64,000 nucleotides of DNA from an uncultured Sphaerochaeta sp. Its GTDB lineage: Bacteria > Spirochaetota > Spirochaetia > Sphaerochaetales > Sphaerochaetaceae. The stretch covers positions 62,001-126,000 of the forward strand of contig NZ_OY781062.1 in assembly GCF_963676285.1 (NCBI RefSeq), in the 5' to 3' direction. Numbering within the stretch: position 1 is the stretch's first letter; the number at the start of each line of letters is the position of its first letter. Below are positions 40,236 through 50,083 of this stretch, in pieces. The position numbers and the translations under genes were made by a program. A model generated the notes under the pieces. The model ran no database searches, was not told the DNA's origin, and saw only the letters and a program-made list of their open reading frames with translations.

Positions 40236-43200
40236 GCAGTATATTGGATCGGTTGGACAATGAAGGAAGAAAGACCCTCTATCCAGAAATTCCTGCTATT
40301 GCAGTTGGAATGGGCACATGTGGAATAGGAAGTGGTGCTGATGTGCTCTTTGAAACATTCCTGGCTCTCCAGAAGAAACAGAACGATGCTTTTCTGCTTC
40401 GCTCTGTTGGTTGTTTCGGCTGTTGTAGCGAAGAGCCTCTGGTACTGTTGTATAACCCTGGGAAACCGATGGTACTTCTGCATAAGGTAGGGGAAGCAGA
40501 CTGTACCCAGATTGTACAAGCACTGCTTGATGGTACCTATTATGCAGAAAATGCCTTCTGCAAGATAAGCAGATGGGACCATCATCTCTCTCTACATGAA
40601 TATGGAGAGGAGTACCCGGAACTTCCTGAATGGAATGAAATACCATTCTTCCATCCACAAGTAAAATTGGTGTTGCGTGATGCTGGGATTATCGACCCAA
40701 CCAACATTGCTGAGTATGTCGCTGTTGGTGGATACAGAGCACTTGAGAAGGCGCTCTTTACCATGAACAGGGAAAGTGTACTCGGGGAAGTCAAGTCATC
40801 AAAGCTCAGGGGACGGGGAGGGGCTGGATTCCCTACCGGTCTTAAGTGGGAATTGATGAAAAAAGAAGAGTCAGAGAAGAAGTATTTGATCTGCAACGCT
40901 GATGAAGGTGACCCCGGTGCATATATGAACCGTAATGAGATGGAGAGTGATCCACATATGCTCCTTGAGGGCATGTTGATCGCTGCCTACGTTACAGGGG
41001 CGGATGAGGGGATCATCTATGTCCGTGCAGAGTACCCCTTGGCAGTGGAACGGCTAAGCAGAGCAATCCAGGATGCCTATGCCAATAATCTGTTGGGAGA
41101 CGATATCCTTGGAGCAAATATGCGCTTCAATCTGCAGGTCGTGGAAGGTGCTGGAGCCTTTGTTTGCGGAGAGGAGACAGCACTTATAGCATCGCTAGAA
41201 GGAAGGGCTGGTCGTCCACGCTCAAAACCACCATTCCCAAGCCAGAAAGGATATCTTGGGTATCCGACAACCATCAACAATCTGGAGACCTGGTGCAATA
41301 TTCCTCTCATCATTGGGAAGGGTAGTGACTGGTTTATGAGATACGGCATTCCTTCCTCACCCGGAACGAAAGTATTTTCCTTGGTAGGAAAAGTCAAGCA
41401 TACCGGATTGGTCGAACTGCCCTTGGGAGAGAAGCTTACAACCTTGGTATATGAGGCAGGAGGGGGATCGGTTTCAAAAACAAAACGTATCAAAGCTGTA
41501 CAGAGTGGAGGCCCCTCAGGAGGATGCATCCCCTCCCATCTCTTTGATAAGAGTATCGACTATGAGAGCTTGGCAGCCCTTGGTTCCATCATGGGCTCTG
41601 GAGGTATGGTTGTCATGGACAACGATAACTGTATGGTCGACTCAGCACGCTATTTTGTTGAATTCACGACCAAGGAGTCCTGTGGCAACTGTACCCCTTG
41701 TAGGGAAGGCCTCTCACAGGTACTTTCCATCCTGGACAGAATTACCAAGGGAGAAGGAAGGAAAGAAGATCTGGTGATGCTGGAGACCTTGGGTGCCCAT
41801 ATCAGTGACACAGCAATGTGTGGACTTGGTCAGTCTGCTACCAATCCTGTACTGACAACACTACGCTATTTCCCTGAGGAATATGAAAGCCATATCGTAA
41901 GAAAGCACTGCGTGGCAGGAACATGTGAAGCGCTGGTGGATGAGCTTTGTTCAAACTCCTGTCCACTTTCCATGAGGATTCCCGCCTATATTGCACTGCT
42001 CAGGGAGAATCGATTGGTAGAGGCCTTTACCTCCACCTTGGAAGACAATCCCCTGCCTGGAACACTGGGAAGAATATGCCACTTCCACTGTCAGATGAGG
42101 TGTAGACGCGATACCTTGGATGCTCCTGTGCATCAGGGGGAACTGCATCGCTACCTTGCAGATACGCTCTACAAGATGGGTAACGAACAGGATGTGTACC
42201 AGGAGATGGTTGCAAGGATTCCTGCATCCACCGGTAAAAAGATTGGAATTGTAGGAGCAGGCCCAGCTGGTTTGAGTGCAGCCTTTTACCTTGTTCGTCT
42301 TGGGCATGAGGTGACCATCTACGATGAACACAAGGAAGCAGGTGGTGTGCTTCGCTATGGCATACCAAGCTATAGACTGCCAAGAGAAGTGCTTGCAAAG
42401 GAGTTGGAGCTCTTTGAGCAACTTCCCATCACCTTTGCCTTCAACAAGCGGCTCGGTAAGGATATGTGGCTCTCTGATCTCAAAGGCAACTATGATGAAG
42501 TCATTCTTGCTCTAGGTTCTTACCATCATGCAACCTTGCAATTGGAGGGTGCTGATAAAGGCCAGGTAGTGCAAGGTACCGATGTCCTCAACGCACTTGC
42601 TGAGGGTGAGGTACCCTTAGTTGGTAATCGTGTTGTCATTATTGGAGGCGGCAATGTCGCCATCGACGTTGCCAGGTCTCTGTGGAGAATGGGAGTGGAA
42701 GTAACCATTGCCTATAGAAGAGACAAGGAGGATATGCCGGCCAATGAGAGTGAGATTGAGGAGGCCTTCAGTGAAGGTATCCCCTGCATCTTCAACGTTG
42801 CACCCAAAAAGGTTGCCAGAGACAAGAAGGGAAGACTGGAAGCACTTGAGGTGGAGGAGCTGGCGATAGGTGAATATGATCTCAGCGGAAGGAGAATACG
42901 TCGAGGTACCGGCACCATCCGCGCAATCCCTTGCGATACAGTCATTGTAGCAATCGGGGAACGGGTTGACACTGACCTCTTGCAGAAAGAGAAGCTTGGA
43001 GTTTCAAAGCGTGGTCATCTGGAAGTGAATCCATACATGTATGAGACCAACCAAGAGCATGTCTGGGCGATAGGTGATGTCATCAACGGACCTTCCACTG
43101 CAGCTGAGGCGATGGGTCAAGGCAAGGAAGTTGCCCGCTTAATCGACCTAAAGTTGAGTGGAGAAGACCGGTTTGCACAGCTTTTCACCACCTTCAGTTA

Positions 43201-43387
43201 TGATCAGACAGTGGGGAAGACCCTGTATGAGGGAAAAGCCATAAACGCCGAAAAACTCCCCGTTGCTGCAAGAAGTGGTTCCTTTGAAGAGGTGAACAAG
43301 GGATACACCGGTCGTCAGGCAAGAATGGAGGCAGGAAGATGTCTCAGGTGCGATGTCAAGTGTGAACAGGAGGTGCTCTATGGATAG
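40232..43387 (+). CDS. hydB: NuoF-like hydrogenase subunit (HydB) fused to a GltD/NfnB-like module
   Basis: 1051 residues. In order: an N-terminal [2Fe-2S] thioredoxin-like domain (about 20-110, with VGCFGCCSEEP), the FMN/NADH site (GRGGAGFPTGLKW about 195-207; EGAGAFVCGEETALI about 303-317), the [4Fe-4S] site ESCGNCTPCREG (about 482-493). The usual C-terminal two-cluster ferredoxin domain is replaced by a GltD-like part. That part has eight cysteines around CSNSCPLSMRIPAYI and RICHFHCQMRC (about 573-625), an FAD loop KKIGIVGAGPAGLSAA (about 668) and an NAD(P) loop RVVIIGGGNVAIDVA (about 797). It ends with MEAGRCLRCDVKCE, a further cysteine cluster. This resembles the StnB subunit of Sporomusa-type transhydrogenases. 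Confidence 0.9.
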   Translation: MSSILDRLDNEGRKTLYPEIPAIAVGMGTCGIGSGADVLFETFLALQKKQNDAFLLRSVGCFGCCSEEPLVLLYNPGKPMVLLHKVGEADCTQIVQALLDGTYYAENAFCKISRWDHHLSLHEYGEEYPELPEWNEIPFFHPQVKLVLRDAGIIDPTNIAEYVAVGGYRALEKALFTMNRESVLGEVKSSKLRGRGGAGFPTGLKWELMKKEESEKKYLICNADEGDPGAYMNRNEMESDPHMLLEGMLIAAYVTGADEGIIYVRAEYPLAVERLSRAIQDAYANNLLGDDILGANMRFNLQVVEGAGAFVCGEETALIASLEGRAGRPRSKPPFPSQKGYLGYPTTINNLETWCNIPLIIGKGSDWFMRYGIPSSPGTKVFSLVGKVKHTGLVELPLGEKLTTLVYEAGGGSVSKTKRIKAVQSGGPSGGCIPSHLFDKSIDYESLAALGSIMGSGGMVVMDNDNCMVDSARYFVEFTTKESCGNCTPCREGLSQVLSILDRITKGEGRKEDLVMLETLGAHISDTAMCGLGQSATNPVLTTLRYFPEEYESHIVRKHCVAGTCEALVDELCSNSCPLSMRIPAYIALLRENRLVEAFTSTLEDNPLPGTLGRICHFHCQMRCRRDTLDAPVHQGELHRYLADTLYKMGNEQDVYQEMVARIPASTGKKIGIVGAGPAGLSAAFYLVRLGHEVTIYDEHKEAGGVLRYGIPSYRLPREVLAKELELFEQLPITFAFNKRLGKDMWLSDLKGNYDEVILALGSYHHATLQLEGADKGQVVQGTDVLNALAEGEVPLVGNRVVIIGGGNVAIDVARSLWRMGVEVTIAYRRDKEDMPANESEIEEAFSEGIPCIFNVAPKKVARDKKGRLEALEVEELAIGEYDLSGRRIRRGTGTIRAIPCDTVIVAIGERVDTDLLQKEKLGVSKRGHLEVNPYMYETNQEHVWAIGDVINGPSTAAEAMGQGKEVARLIDLKLSGEDRFAQLFTTFSYDQTVGKTLYEGKAINAEKLPVAARSGSFEEVNKGYTGRQARMEAGRCLRCDVKCEQEVLYG

Positions 43388-45161
43388 GAAGATGATCACA
43401 CTCTCCGTTGACGGAAAAACAGTCACGGTCCCGGAGGGGACAAGAATACTGGATGCATGCAAGGTTGCAGGAATCAAGGTTCCTTCACTCTGCTATCTGG
43501 AGGATGTCTCTGCACACGGGTCCTGCGGTATCTGTGTGGTCGAAATTGAGGGATTCAGGCGTTTGGTCCGCTCATGCCTCCATACCGTCCAGCAGGATAT
43601 GGTCATCCATACCCACACCGATCGTGTTATGCGTGCAAGGAAGCTGAATCTTGAGTTGTTGCTTGCAAACCATCCATTGCTTTGCACCAATTGTGAGAGA
43701 AACCTCAACTGCGAGTTGCAGTCCCTTGCCCTGCAACTGGGAGTGAGAGAGTCACGATTCGAGAGGACGAAAAAATCGATACTCCCGATTGACTCCTCTT
43801 CCTCCGCAATTGTACGTGACCCCAATGCCTGCATTCTCTGCAATCGTTGTGTCGAGGTATGTGCAAAAGTACAAGAAGTGCATGCAATTGAGATGATGGG
43901 GAGGGGACTCCGTACGACCGTATCAACCTTCTTTGATGAAGGACTTGCTTCCTCAGTCTGTACCAACTGCGGGCAGTGCTCCCTTATCTGTCCAACCGGT
44001 GCCATCACTGAGAAGAGTCATGAGCAGGCAGTGTTCGATGCGATCGCTGATCCAAACCTTGTAGTGTTGGTGCAGACCGCCCCGGCTATTCGGGTAGGGC
44101 TTGGAGAGGCAATGGGCCTGGGTGAAGGTTCCCTGGTGACCGGCAAGATGGTCAGTGCTCTGAGGACACTCGGCTTTGACAGGGTATTTGATACCCAGTT
44201 CAGTGCCGATCTTACCATCATGGAGGAGTCTCATGAATTGATACACCGCATGACCAATGGGGGGACGCTCCCCATGATCACCAGCTGTTCTCCTGGATGG
44301 ATAAAATTCATTGAAACCTTCTATCCTGAGCAACTCGATCATCTCTCATCATGCAAGTCGCCACAACAGATGTTCGGCTCCATTGCCAAGACCTATTACG
44401 CTGAGCAAGCTGGAATAGATCCACGGAACATACGGGTGGTCTCGGTCATGCCCTGTACTGCAAAGAAGTTTGAGGCGGGCAGAAGTGAGATTGACAGTGC
44501 CTTCTCCTACTGGCGGGAAAAGGGTTCCTTCACAGAGGAGGAGTACTTCTGTGATGTCGATTATGTGTTGACCACACGGGAACTGGCCAGGATGCTGAAA
44601 CGGATCGGGATTGATTTCGCCCATCTTGAAGAGGGCAAGTTCGATGATCCCCTTGGACAGTCAACAGGATCGGCAGTACTGTTCGGTGCTACAGGTGGTG
44701 TGATGGAAGCGGCACTCAGAACTGCATATGAGGCCATCACCAAGACTACCTTGGAGGAGTTGGAGTTTGAACAGATCCGCATCGGTAAGGGTATCAGGGA
44801 GGCAACCATCATGATCGGGGAAACCCCGCTTAAGGTTGCAGTAGCCAATACCCTGGCAAATGCACGTGTCCTCCTAGACCAGATCCAGGAAGGAAAGAGT
44901 CCCTACGCGTTCATAGAAGTGATGACCTGTCCTGATGGATGTCTGGGGGGAGGAGGACAACCGATTCCATCAACCAAGGAGATCAGGAGAAAGCGAGCCA
45001 TGTCCATCTATGAGGAAGACCGTGGCATGCCGATACGCAAATCCCATGAGAATCCGTCCATCCAGGAACTCTATACCTCATTCCTAGAGCAGCCTCTGGG
45101 TCATCTGAGTCACCAGCTGTTACATACCACGTATGTAAAGCGTGGTGCCTACCCAGAATGA
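43380..45161 (+). CDS. hydA: [FeFe]-hydrogenase catalytic subunit (HydA)
   Basis: 593 residues; ATG 43380 follows CAGGAGGTG and overlaps the hydB stop by eight bases. Domains: plant-type [2Fe-2S] (about 1-75, CYLEDVSAHGSCGIC), His-Cys cluster (HPLLCTNCERNLNC), two [4Fe-4S] (ACILCNRCVEVC and VCTNCGQCSLICP), the H-cluster domain and a C-terminal small-subunit-like tail. The H-cluster motifs are L1 TSCSPGW (301-307), L2 MPCTAKKFE (from 357) and L3 EVMTCPDGCLGGGGQP (513-528). L1 has a serine where many enzymes have a second cysteine. It should make or use H2 with ferredoxin and NAD(P)H. Confidence 0.92.
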   Translation: MDRKMITLSVDGKTVTVPEGTRILDACKVAGIKVPSLCYLEDVSAHGSCGICVVEIEGFRRLVRSCLHTVQQDMVIHTHTDRVMRARKLNLELLLANHPLLCTNCERNLNCELQSLALQLGVRESRFERTKKSILPIDSSSSAIVRDPNACILCNRCVEVCAKVQEVHAIEMMGRGLRTTVSTFFDEGLASSVCTNCGQCSLICPTGAITEKSHEQAVFDAIADPNLVVLVQTAPAIRVGLGEAMGLGEGSLVTGKMVSALRTLGFDRVFDTQFSADLTIMEESHELIHRMTNGGTLPMITSCSPGWIKFIETFYPEQLDHLSSCKSPQQMFGSIAKTYYAEQAGIDPRNIRVVSVMPCTAKKFEAGRSEIDSAFSYWREKGSFTEEEYFCDVDYVLTTRELARMLKRIGIDFAHLEEGKFDDPLGQSTGSAVLFGATGGVMEAALRTAYEAITKTTLEELEFEQIRIGKGIREATIMIGETPLKVAVANTLANARVLLDQIQEGKSPYAFIEVMTCPDGCLGGGGQPIPSTKEIRRKRAMSIYEEDRGMPIRKSHENPSIQELYTSFLEQPLGHLSHQLLHTTYVKRGAYPE

Positions 45162-45182
45162 TCCTCAGGTTGCAGTATCTTT

Positions 45183-45208
45183 GGAGGGGGGGCATCTGCC
45201 CCCTCTCC
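45183..45208 (+). other. GC-rich hairpin after hydA
   Basis: GGAGGGGGGC and GCCCCCTCTCC pair (with one G-T) around a short loop, 22 bases after the hydA stop. No T-run follows, so it may be a weak or Rho-assisted terminator or an mRNA stabiliser. Confidence 0.55.
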
Positions 45209-45258
45209 CTGCGTAAATACCCTGTAACTATGGTATACTGCGCTCAATGGAGGGCGGA

Positions 45259-46476
45259 ATGAGAATTCTCGCATGTGCAGACATTCATTTGGGGCGAAAA
45301 CCGGAGCTCGCGCAATCCGGACACGCTGCTTGGGATGCGATTATCCAAAAAGCGCTAGAGCTTGCCGTGGATGTAGTGGTATTGGCCGGTGATGTCGTGG
45401 AACATGAGAGAACATGGCTATCCGTCTATGGTCCATTGCTCTCTGGACTGGAAAAACTCAAGAATGCAGGAATACAAGTAATAGGGGTAGGGGGAAACCA
45501 TGACTGGTCAGTCTTTCCCCGGTTAGCAGAAGAGAGTGATGCGATCAAGATCCTTGGTTTGAAGGGAACGTGGGAGTCCTATGATATCGGGGATGTTCGG
45601 TTCATCGGATGGTCGTTTCCCAGTACTCATGAGGAACAATCCCCCTTAGCCGATTTTGATACATCACTGGTTGATGATTCCAAGCTTTCCCTTGGTCTGT
45701 TGCATGCTGACTGGACTCAGCAATACTCCAAATATGCCCCCATCGAAGAACATGCATTGTTGAAAACCGGTATTCCCCTTTGGATGCTTGGACATATTCA
45801 TAGAGGAGGAAGACTGGGTACTTCCACTGCTTACTATTGTGGCTCCCCCTTCGCTCTCGACGTGAGTGAAACAGGTGCACATGGGGCCTATCTTCTGGAA
45901 ACCGAACAAGGCCGCACATGGAAAGATCCACTGTTCATACCTCTCTGTCCCTACCGGTATGAACAATGTGCAGTTGATACTACCGGCATGCAAGATATTG
46001 AATCACTTCGCTCTGCTGTTACCAGATCGGTACGTGCCTATATTTACAAGATGTCATTCCATGGAACGGTTGCAGTAAGTTTGGTGTTCACCGGAAACCT
46101 GCATGCTGATCTGGACCTGCAACAGGTCTTCTCCTTTGAAGGAAGGGAGAGAGAGCTGCTGTTCCAGGACGAGGATCTGGAGGTGTTGTTGTTGAACCGC
46201 ATTGAAGATGCAACAGAGCTGGAGGTAGATCTCGATCAACTGGTGAAGGGCAGCGGCCCGCAAGCTCTGCTTGCAACCATGCTTCTAGACAGCGATGCCT
46301 TACAGCAACTGGGAGTGTCCTATCAACGATTGGATACAGAGAGTTACAATACCAGTGGGTTCAATCTTCTCAGGCAGACCTCTCTTACCCAGGAAGAGGC
46401 CATCAAACGGGGAAAACGGGCAGTACTTCAGTTGCTCAGGGCTATGGAATCCCAGCGGAGGGAGCATGGAGCATAA
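45259..46476 (+). CDS. SbcD/YhaO-like metallophosphoesterase (DNA repair exonuclease)
   Basis: 405 residues from ATG 45259 (GGAGGG five bases upstream, better than ATG 45247). The phosphoesterase motifs are ACADIHLG, VLAGDVVEHE, GVGGNHDW, LLHADW and LGHIHRGG, in SbcD/Mre11 order. The C-terminal part (about 230-405) is poorly conserved. It overlaps the ATPase gene by 11 bases, so the pair works as a nuclease-ATPase complex on DNA ends or hairpins. Confidence 0.85.
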   Translation: MRILACADIHLGRKPELAQSGHAAWDAIIQKALELAVDVVVLAGDVVEHERTWLSVYGPLLSGLEKLKNAGIQVIGVGGNHDWSVFPRLAEESDAIKILGLKGTWESYDIGDVRFIGWSFPSTHEEQSPLADFDTSLVDDSKLSLGLLHADWTQQYSKYAPIEEHALLKTGIPLWMLGHIHRGGRLGTSTAYYCGSPFALDVSETGAHGAYLLETEQGRTWKDPLFIPLCPYRYEQCAVDTTGMQDIESLRSAVTRSVRAYIYKMSFHGTVAVSLVFTGNLHADLDLQQVFSFEGRERELLFQDEDLEVLLLNRIEDATELEVDLDQLVKGSGPQALLATMLLDSDALQQLGVSYQRLDTESYNTSGFNLLRQTSLTQEEAIKRGKRAVLQLLRAMESQRREHGA

Positions 46477-49400
46477 TAACTCGTACAGGTTCACCCGTTT
46501 TACGCTTTCAAAGGCTCCTGGATTCCTTGTGCGCTCCTTTGGGGACCTCGCCGCACTACACCCCGGGCTCAATATCCTTACCGGGGCAAATGGAGTTGGG
46601 AAGACTACCATAATCAAGGCCCTCTGGTCACTTCTGTTTACACCCGCCAAACATCCATCGCTGGAAGCTGAGGCGGTATTGCAGAGAGGTGAGACAGAGT
46701 GGTTTCTCTCCCTCTCCTCCAACCGTCTGGAGCAGAAACGAATATCAGACGGGTTAATTACCACACTTCCCGGTAGAAACGACGCGTTTGCCGATGCCTA
46801 CTGGTTTCCCCTGCATGAACTCCTGACGAAGGAAGGTGTGGGCGAAGCATTTCTGGATGCCATACGCAAGGAAATGCAGGGCGGAGTTGATCTCGAGAGG
46901 GCAGTCCGGGAAGCCGGAGGCATTGAGGCCTTTTCCAGGAAGCGGTACACACTGGTACAGACACTGAAAGAAAAGCAACGGTTGGTGAAAGAACAACAAG
47001 CTGTGATCCTTGAGAATCTTGATCTCAGGCAGAATATTTCAGATTTACAGGATACGCTTAAAGAGAGTGAGGGATATTCGACAGAGAAAATCCGCCTGGA
47101 AACCTTGCTGGAGTATCTCGCTACGAAAGAGACCTACGAAGAGATTCTAACCCAGCAGAAAACATACCATCATGTTCTTGGACATATGACTGTCCATAGC
47201 CTAGCAGAAGCGAGAACACGAGAGCATGAGTGGGAAGCGGCTAATTCTGCAATGCAACAAGCAAAAGCTGCGCTCATGGAGACTCAAAGTCTTCTTGATC
47301 AATGCAACGTGGATCAGGCAGTCCTTGATGATCCGCTCATGCCAAGATTGATCGAGCAACGCAGTGATGCTTTGCAAGAGGCAAAAAGAGCGCTTGATTC
47401 AGCGAATAATGAAGCAAAACGGGCTCAAGAGGCAAAAAGATCCTGGGAGAATGCACACCGTTGGCTCATGGAAGATACCCCCAATGAGCAGACCCTTGAA
47501 AAGATGGTCAAGCAGCTTAATACCCTTGCCTATACCTCAGAACCAATACGATGCCAACTAGCCGGCAGCGAGTACATTGTGCGTGCTATAGGGGAAGAAG
47601 AACCCATAGCAGACGGCTTGCTTGAACGATTGCGGGATATAAAGCAACAACTCACTGCCCTGGTTGTACTGGCTGCAAGGAAAGAATCACTGCGGCCAAC
47701 AATTTCCCGTATGAAGCCTTCTCTTATGGGAATTTTCTCACTCCTTTCTGTAGCAATTGGTTCAACCCTAGGCCTTCTCTTCCATCCAGGATATTCCTTG
47801 ATCGCCATCCCTCTCCTGGCATTGTTGTTCATCATTGCAGGGAGAAAAAGGGCAAATCCGCTTTTAAAGGAAGCAGAAATCCAATTAACTGATGGTATTG
47901 GAAAAGTAAATACCCTTTTGGAAAAGTATGGTCAGGCACCACTGGATTCCTTCACTGCAGCTGATATCTCCCGGGCTGTAGGACTGCTCTCAAGCACTAT
48001 AGCTTCACTTCAGCAGAAGGAAGCGGAGAATATGAGAAGAAGAATTGCAAGGAAGGCCTATGAGGAAAATTTGAGCCAGTGGAAGGCTTGGTTGCATCAG
48101 TGGGAGGCAGCTGCCTCTGATCTTAAGTTATCCTCGGATCCCTCTTTGGAAGGTGCCCAGTTCTTCCATTTCTCTGAACACTTACAGGAGTGGGTTCATC
48201 TTCAGACAGCTGAAAAGGAAGCCTCTGCCTTGCTTGGAGAGGCAGAGAACGCTTATCAGGAAGCTAGCCAGGCGCTTCAGGAACTTTGTGGTACCGGTAT
48301 CTTTGACGTTGTGGAGCTTCTCAATGTTGCTTCCACATCGGTTACCACCATCAATGATGCTCGTAGCTTCACAAAACAGTGGCAGAAGGAAACACAGCAT
48401 CTGGAAAGCGCCATTATTCGGTTCCATGAAGCTGAAAAAGCAAGAAAAGTATATTATGCAGATCTCGGACTCGATGTTGGAGATATTCATACATTGGAGC
48501 GGCTCGATCCACAGGTTGTGGAGTACCAGGAGATTGCCTCGAGATTACAACTGGCAAAAACCAAGCTTGAGGGGTACTCAGAGCAGATCCGTGAAGAAGC
48601 AGAGCATGGCAATTCCTCCGATTTTACTGTCCTGCTGGAAGAGACCATTACACAATTGGAAAGGCGCAAGGAACAGGAGAAGACACTCTGGGAGTGGGAG
48701 CGTACGTACCGTGAACTCTGTAATGACACAAATTTGGAGAATGTTGAGCTGGGATGCATGAAGGCAGAGGAAGCCCTGGATACATTCCGGCAGGAAGAGG
48801 TTGCCCGACGGATGGTGTATCAGCTCTATGAGCAGGTCAAGGAACAGAGCGAACGAACCTTTCAACCACAGGTTCTGAAGAAAGCCAGTGCTTGGCTGCA
48901 GCGGATCACCCAGAATCGCTATCTGTTCACCGTAGGCGATGCAGGCTTCCTTGCTCACGATACAGTGACCATGCGTCCCTATACCTTGGACCAACTCTCC
49001 AGTGGTACACGCATCCAGCTCTTGTTCTCCCTAAGGATGGCTTTTCTCGAGATGCTGGAGGGTGGTGGAGCGTATCAGTTCCCACTCTTTTTTGATGAGT
49101 TGATGGCCAACAGCGACGATGAACGTTCCCTTGCCATTGCCGAGACAATCGCAGAAATTGCAAAAGGCCGACAGGTGTTCTACTGCACGGCCCAGCAGGA
49201 TGAGGTGAGAAAACTTGACCAGGTAACAGACGGGGAATACCTGCTCATAGATCTTGAGGATGAACAAAGGGACTATCGGGTTTTAAAACACCCGTTTGAG
49301 AAAGTATCACTCAAAAGAGAATCTCTTCCCCCTTTTGAAGAGGATTACCTCGCCTACGCAGCATCATGCAAGGTATCTGGCCCTGGACTATGGGACTCAC

Positions 49401-49906
49401 TGGGAAGCCTGTCCAGCTGGTATCTCTGTACCACCAGCAAGGAATTGGAACGATTGCTCTATCGCGGTTTTTCCAATGCAGGACAGGCAAAGGGAGTATC
49501 AGCAGTGTACTCAATGCGTTTTACCCTCCTCTCTATAGCCCAGAAAATGGCAAGGAAGGGGAGAGCAAAACTCCTTACTCCCCAAGACCTTGACGATGAT
49601 GGATTGAGTTTGAATCGTGAGGCGAATTACTTTGATGCATTGCTTGCATTCCTGAAGGAAAGACCCAGGAGTGGGAATGACGTTATTGCTGCGATAGCAG
49701 AAAAGACCCTGAAAGGATTCCGTGAACCTACGCTCTCTGCCTTCACTGCCTGGTTGCATGAGAAGGGGTATGCCAGCGAAGATACACCTTACACCCTTTC
49801 TGAAATTCTCGAGAGGATTTGCTTGGAGTTTGAGGAACTTACGGTGAGCTCAGATGAATATATGATTGTTAGACGCTATCTCCAAAGTCTTGGTCTTCCA
49901 CAGTAA
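46466..49906 (+). CDS. SbcC/YhaN-like ATPase with membrane segments and extra C-terminal region
   Basis: 1146 residues from ATG 46466 (GGAGGGA upstream). Walker A GANGVGKTT near residue 38; long coiled coils (about 170-400 and 460-820); two hydrophobic segments in the middle (about 420-457) as in B. subtilis YhaN; ABC signature LSSGTRIQL (about 842); Walker B PLFFDELMANS (about 873). After the ATPase fold, residues about 945-1146 form a mostly helical region that I cannot assign. It works with the SbcD-like nuclease, probably near the membrane, in DNA processing or repair. Confidence 0.85.
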   Translation: MEHNNSYRFTRFTLSKAPGFLVRSFGDLAALHPGLNILTGANGVGKTTIIKALWSLLFTPAKHPSLEAEAVLQRGETEWFLSLSSNRLEQKRISDGLITTLPGRNDAFADAYWFPLHELLTKEGVGEAFLDAIRKEMQGGVDLERAVREAGGIEAFSRKRYTLVQTLKEKQRLVKEQQAVILENLDLRQNISDLQDTLKESEGYSTEKIRLETLLEYLATKETYEEILTQQKTYHHVLGHMTVHSLAEARTREHEWEAANSAMQQAKAALMETQSLLDQCNVDQAVLDDPLMPRLIEQRSDALQEAKRALDSANNEAKRAQEAKRSWENAHRWLMEDTPNEQTLEKMVKQLNTLAYTSEPIRCQLAGSEYIVRAIGEEEPIADGLLERLRDIKQQLTALVVLAARKESLRPTISRMKPSLMGIFSLLSVAIGSTLGLLFHPGYSLIAIPLLALLFIIAGRKRANPLLKEAEIQLTDGIGKVNTLLEKYGQAPLDSFTAADISRAVGLLSSTIASLQQKEAENMRRRIARKAYEENLSQWKAWLHQWEAAASDLKLSSDPSLEGAQFFHFSEHLQEWVHLQTAEKEASALLGEAENAYQEASQALQELCGTGIFDVVELLNVASTSVTTINDARSFTKQWQKETQHLESAIIRFHEAEKARKVYYADLGLDVGDIHTLERLDPQVVEYQEIASRLQLAKTKLEGYSEQIREEAEHGNSSDFTVLLEETITQLERRKEQEKTLWEWERTYRELCNDTNLENVELGCMKAEEALDTFRQEEVARRMVYQLYEQVKEQSERTFQPQVLKKASAWLQRITQNRYLFTVGDAGFLAHDTVTMRPYTLDQLSSGTRIQLLFSLRMAFLEMLEGGGAYQFPLFFDELMANSDDERSLAIAETIAEIAKGRQVFYCTAQQDEVRKLDQVTDGEYLLIDLEDEQRDYRVLKHPFEKVSLKRESLPPFEEDYLAYAASCKVSGPGLWDSLGSLSSWYLCTTSKELERLLYRGFSNAGQAKGVSAVYSMRFTLLSIAQKMARKGRAKLLTPQDLDDDGLSLNREANYFDALLAFLKERPRSGNDVIAAIAEKTLKGFREPTLSAFTAWLHEKGYASEDTPYTLSEILERICLEFEELTVSSDEYMIVRRYLQSLGLPQ

Positions 49907-50083
49907 AACATTTGGCAGCAAATGATGGTAATCACCAACATCGTATTTCTCGATGGAAATTTCTTCAAAAAAACTCGGTAAATTTTGGAAAATGTCGTGT
50001 ACCAAGGTTGTATTGTCACTGAAAGTGCGCTAGAAAGATAACAAGTATATCGCTATCAGTAATGAATATAAAGGGGAGTCAGT

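Noticed and set aside
44280..44300. TSCSPGW taken as proof that the hydrogenase is inactive
   Set aside because: The other H-cluster motifs are intact and the variant may be normal in this subgroup, so inactivity is not supported.
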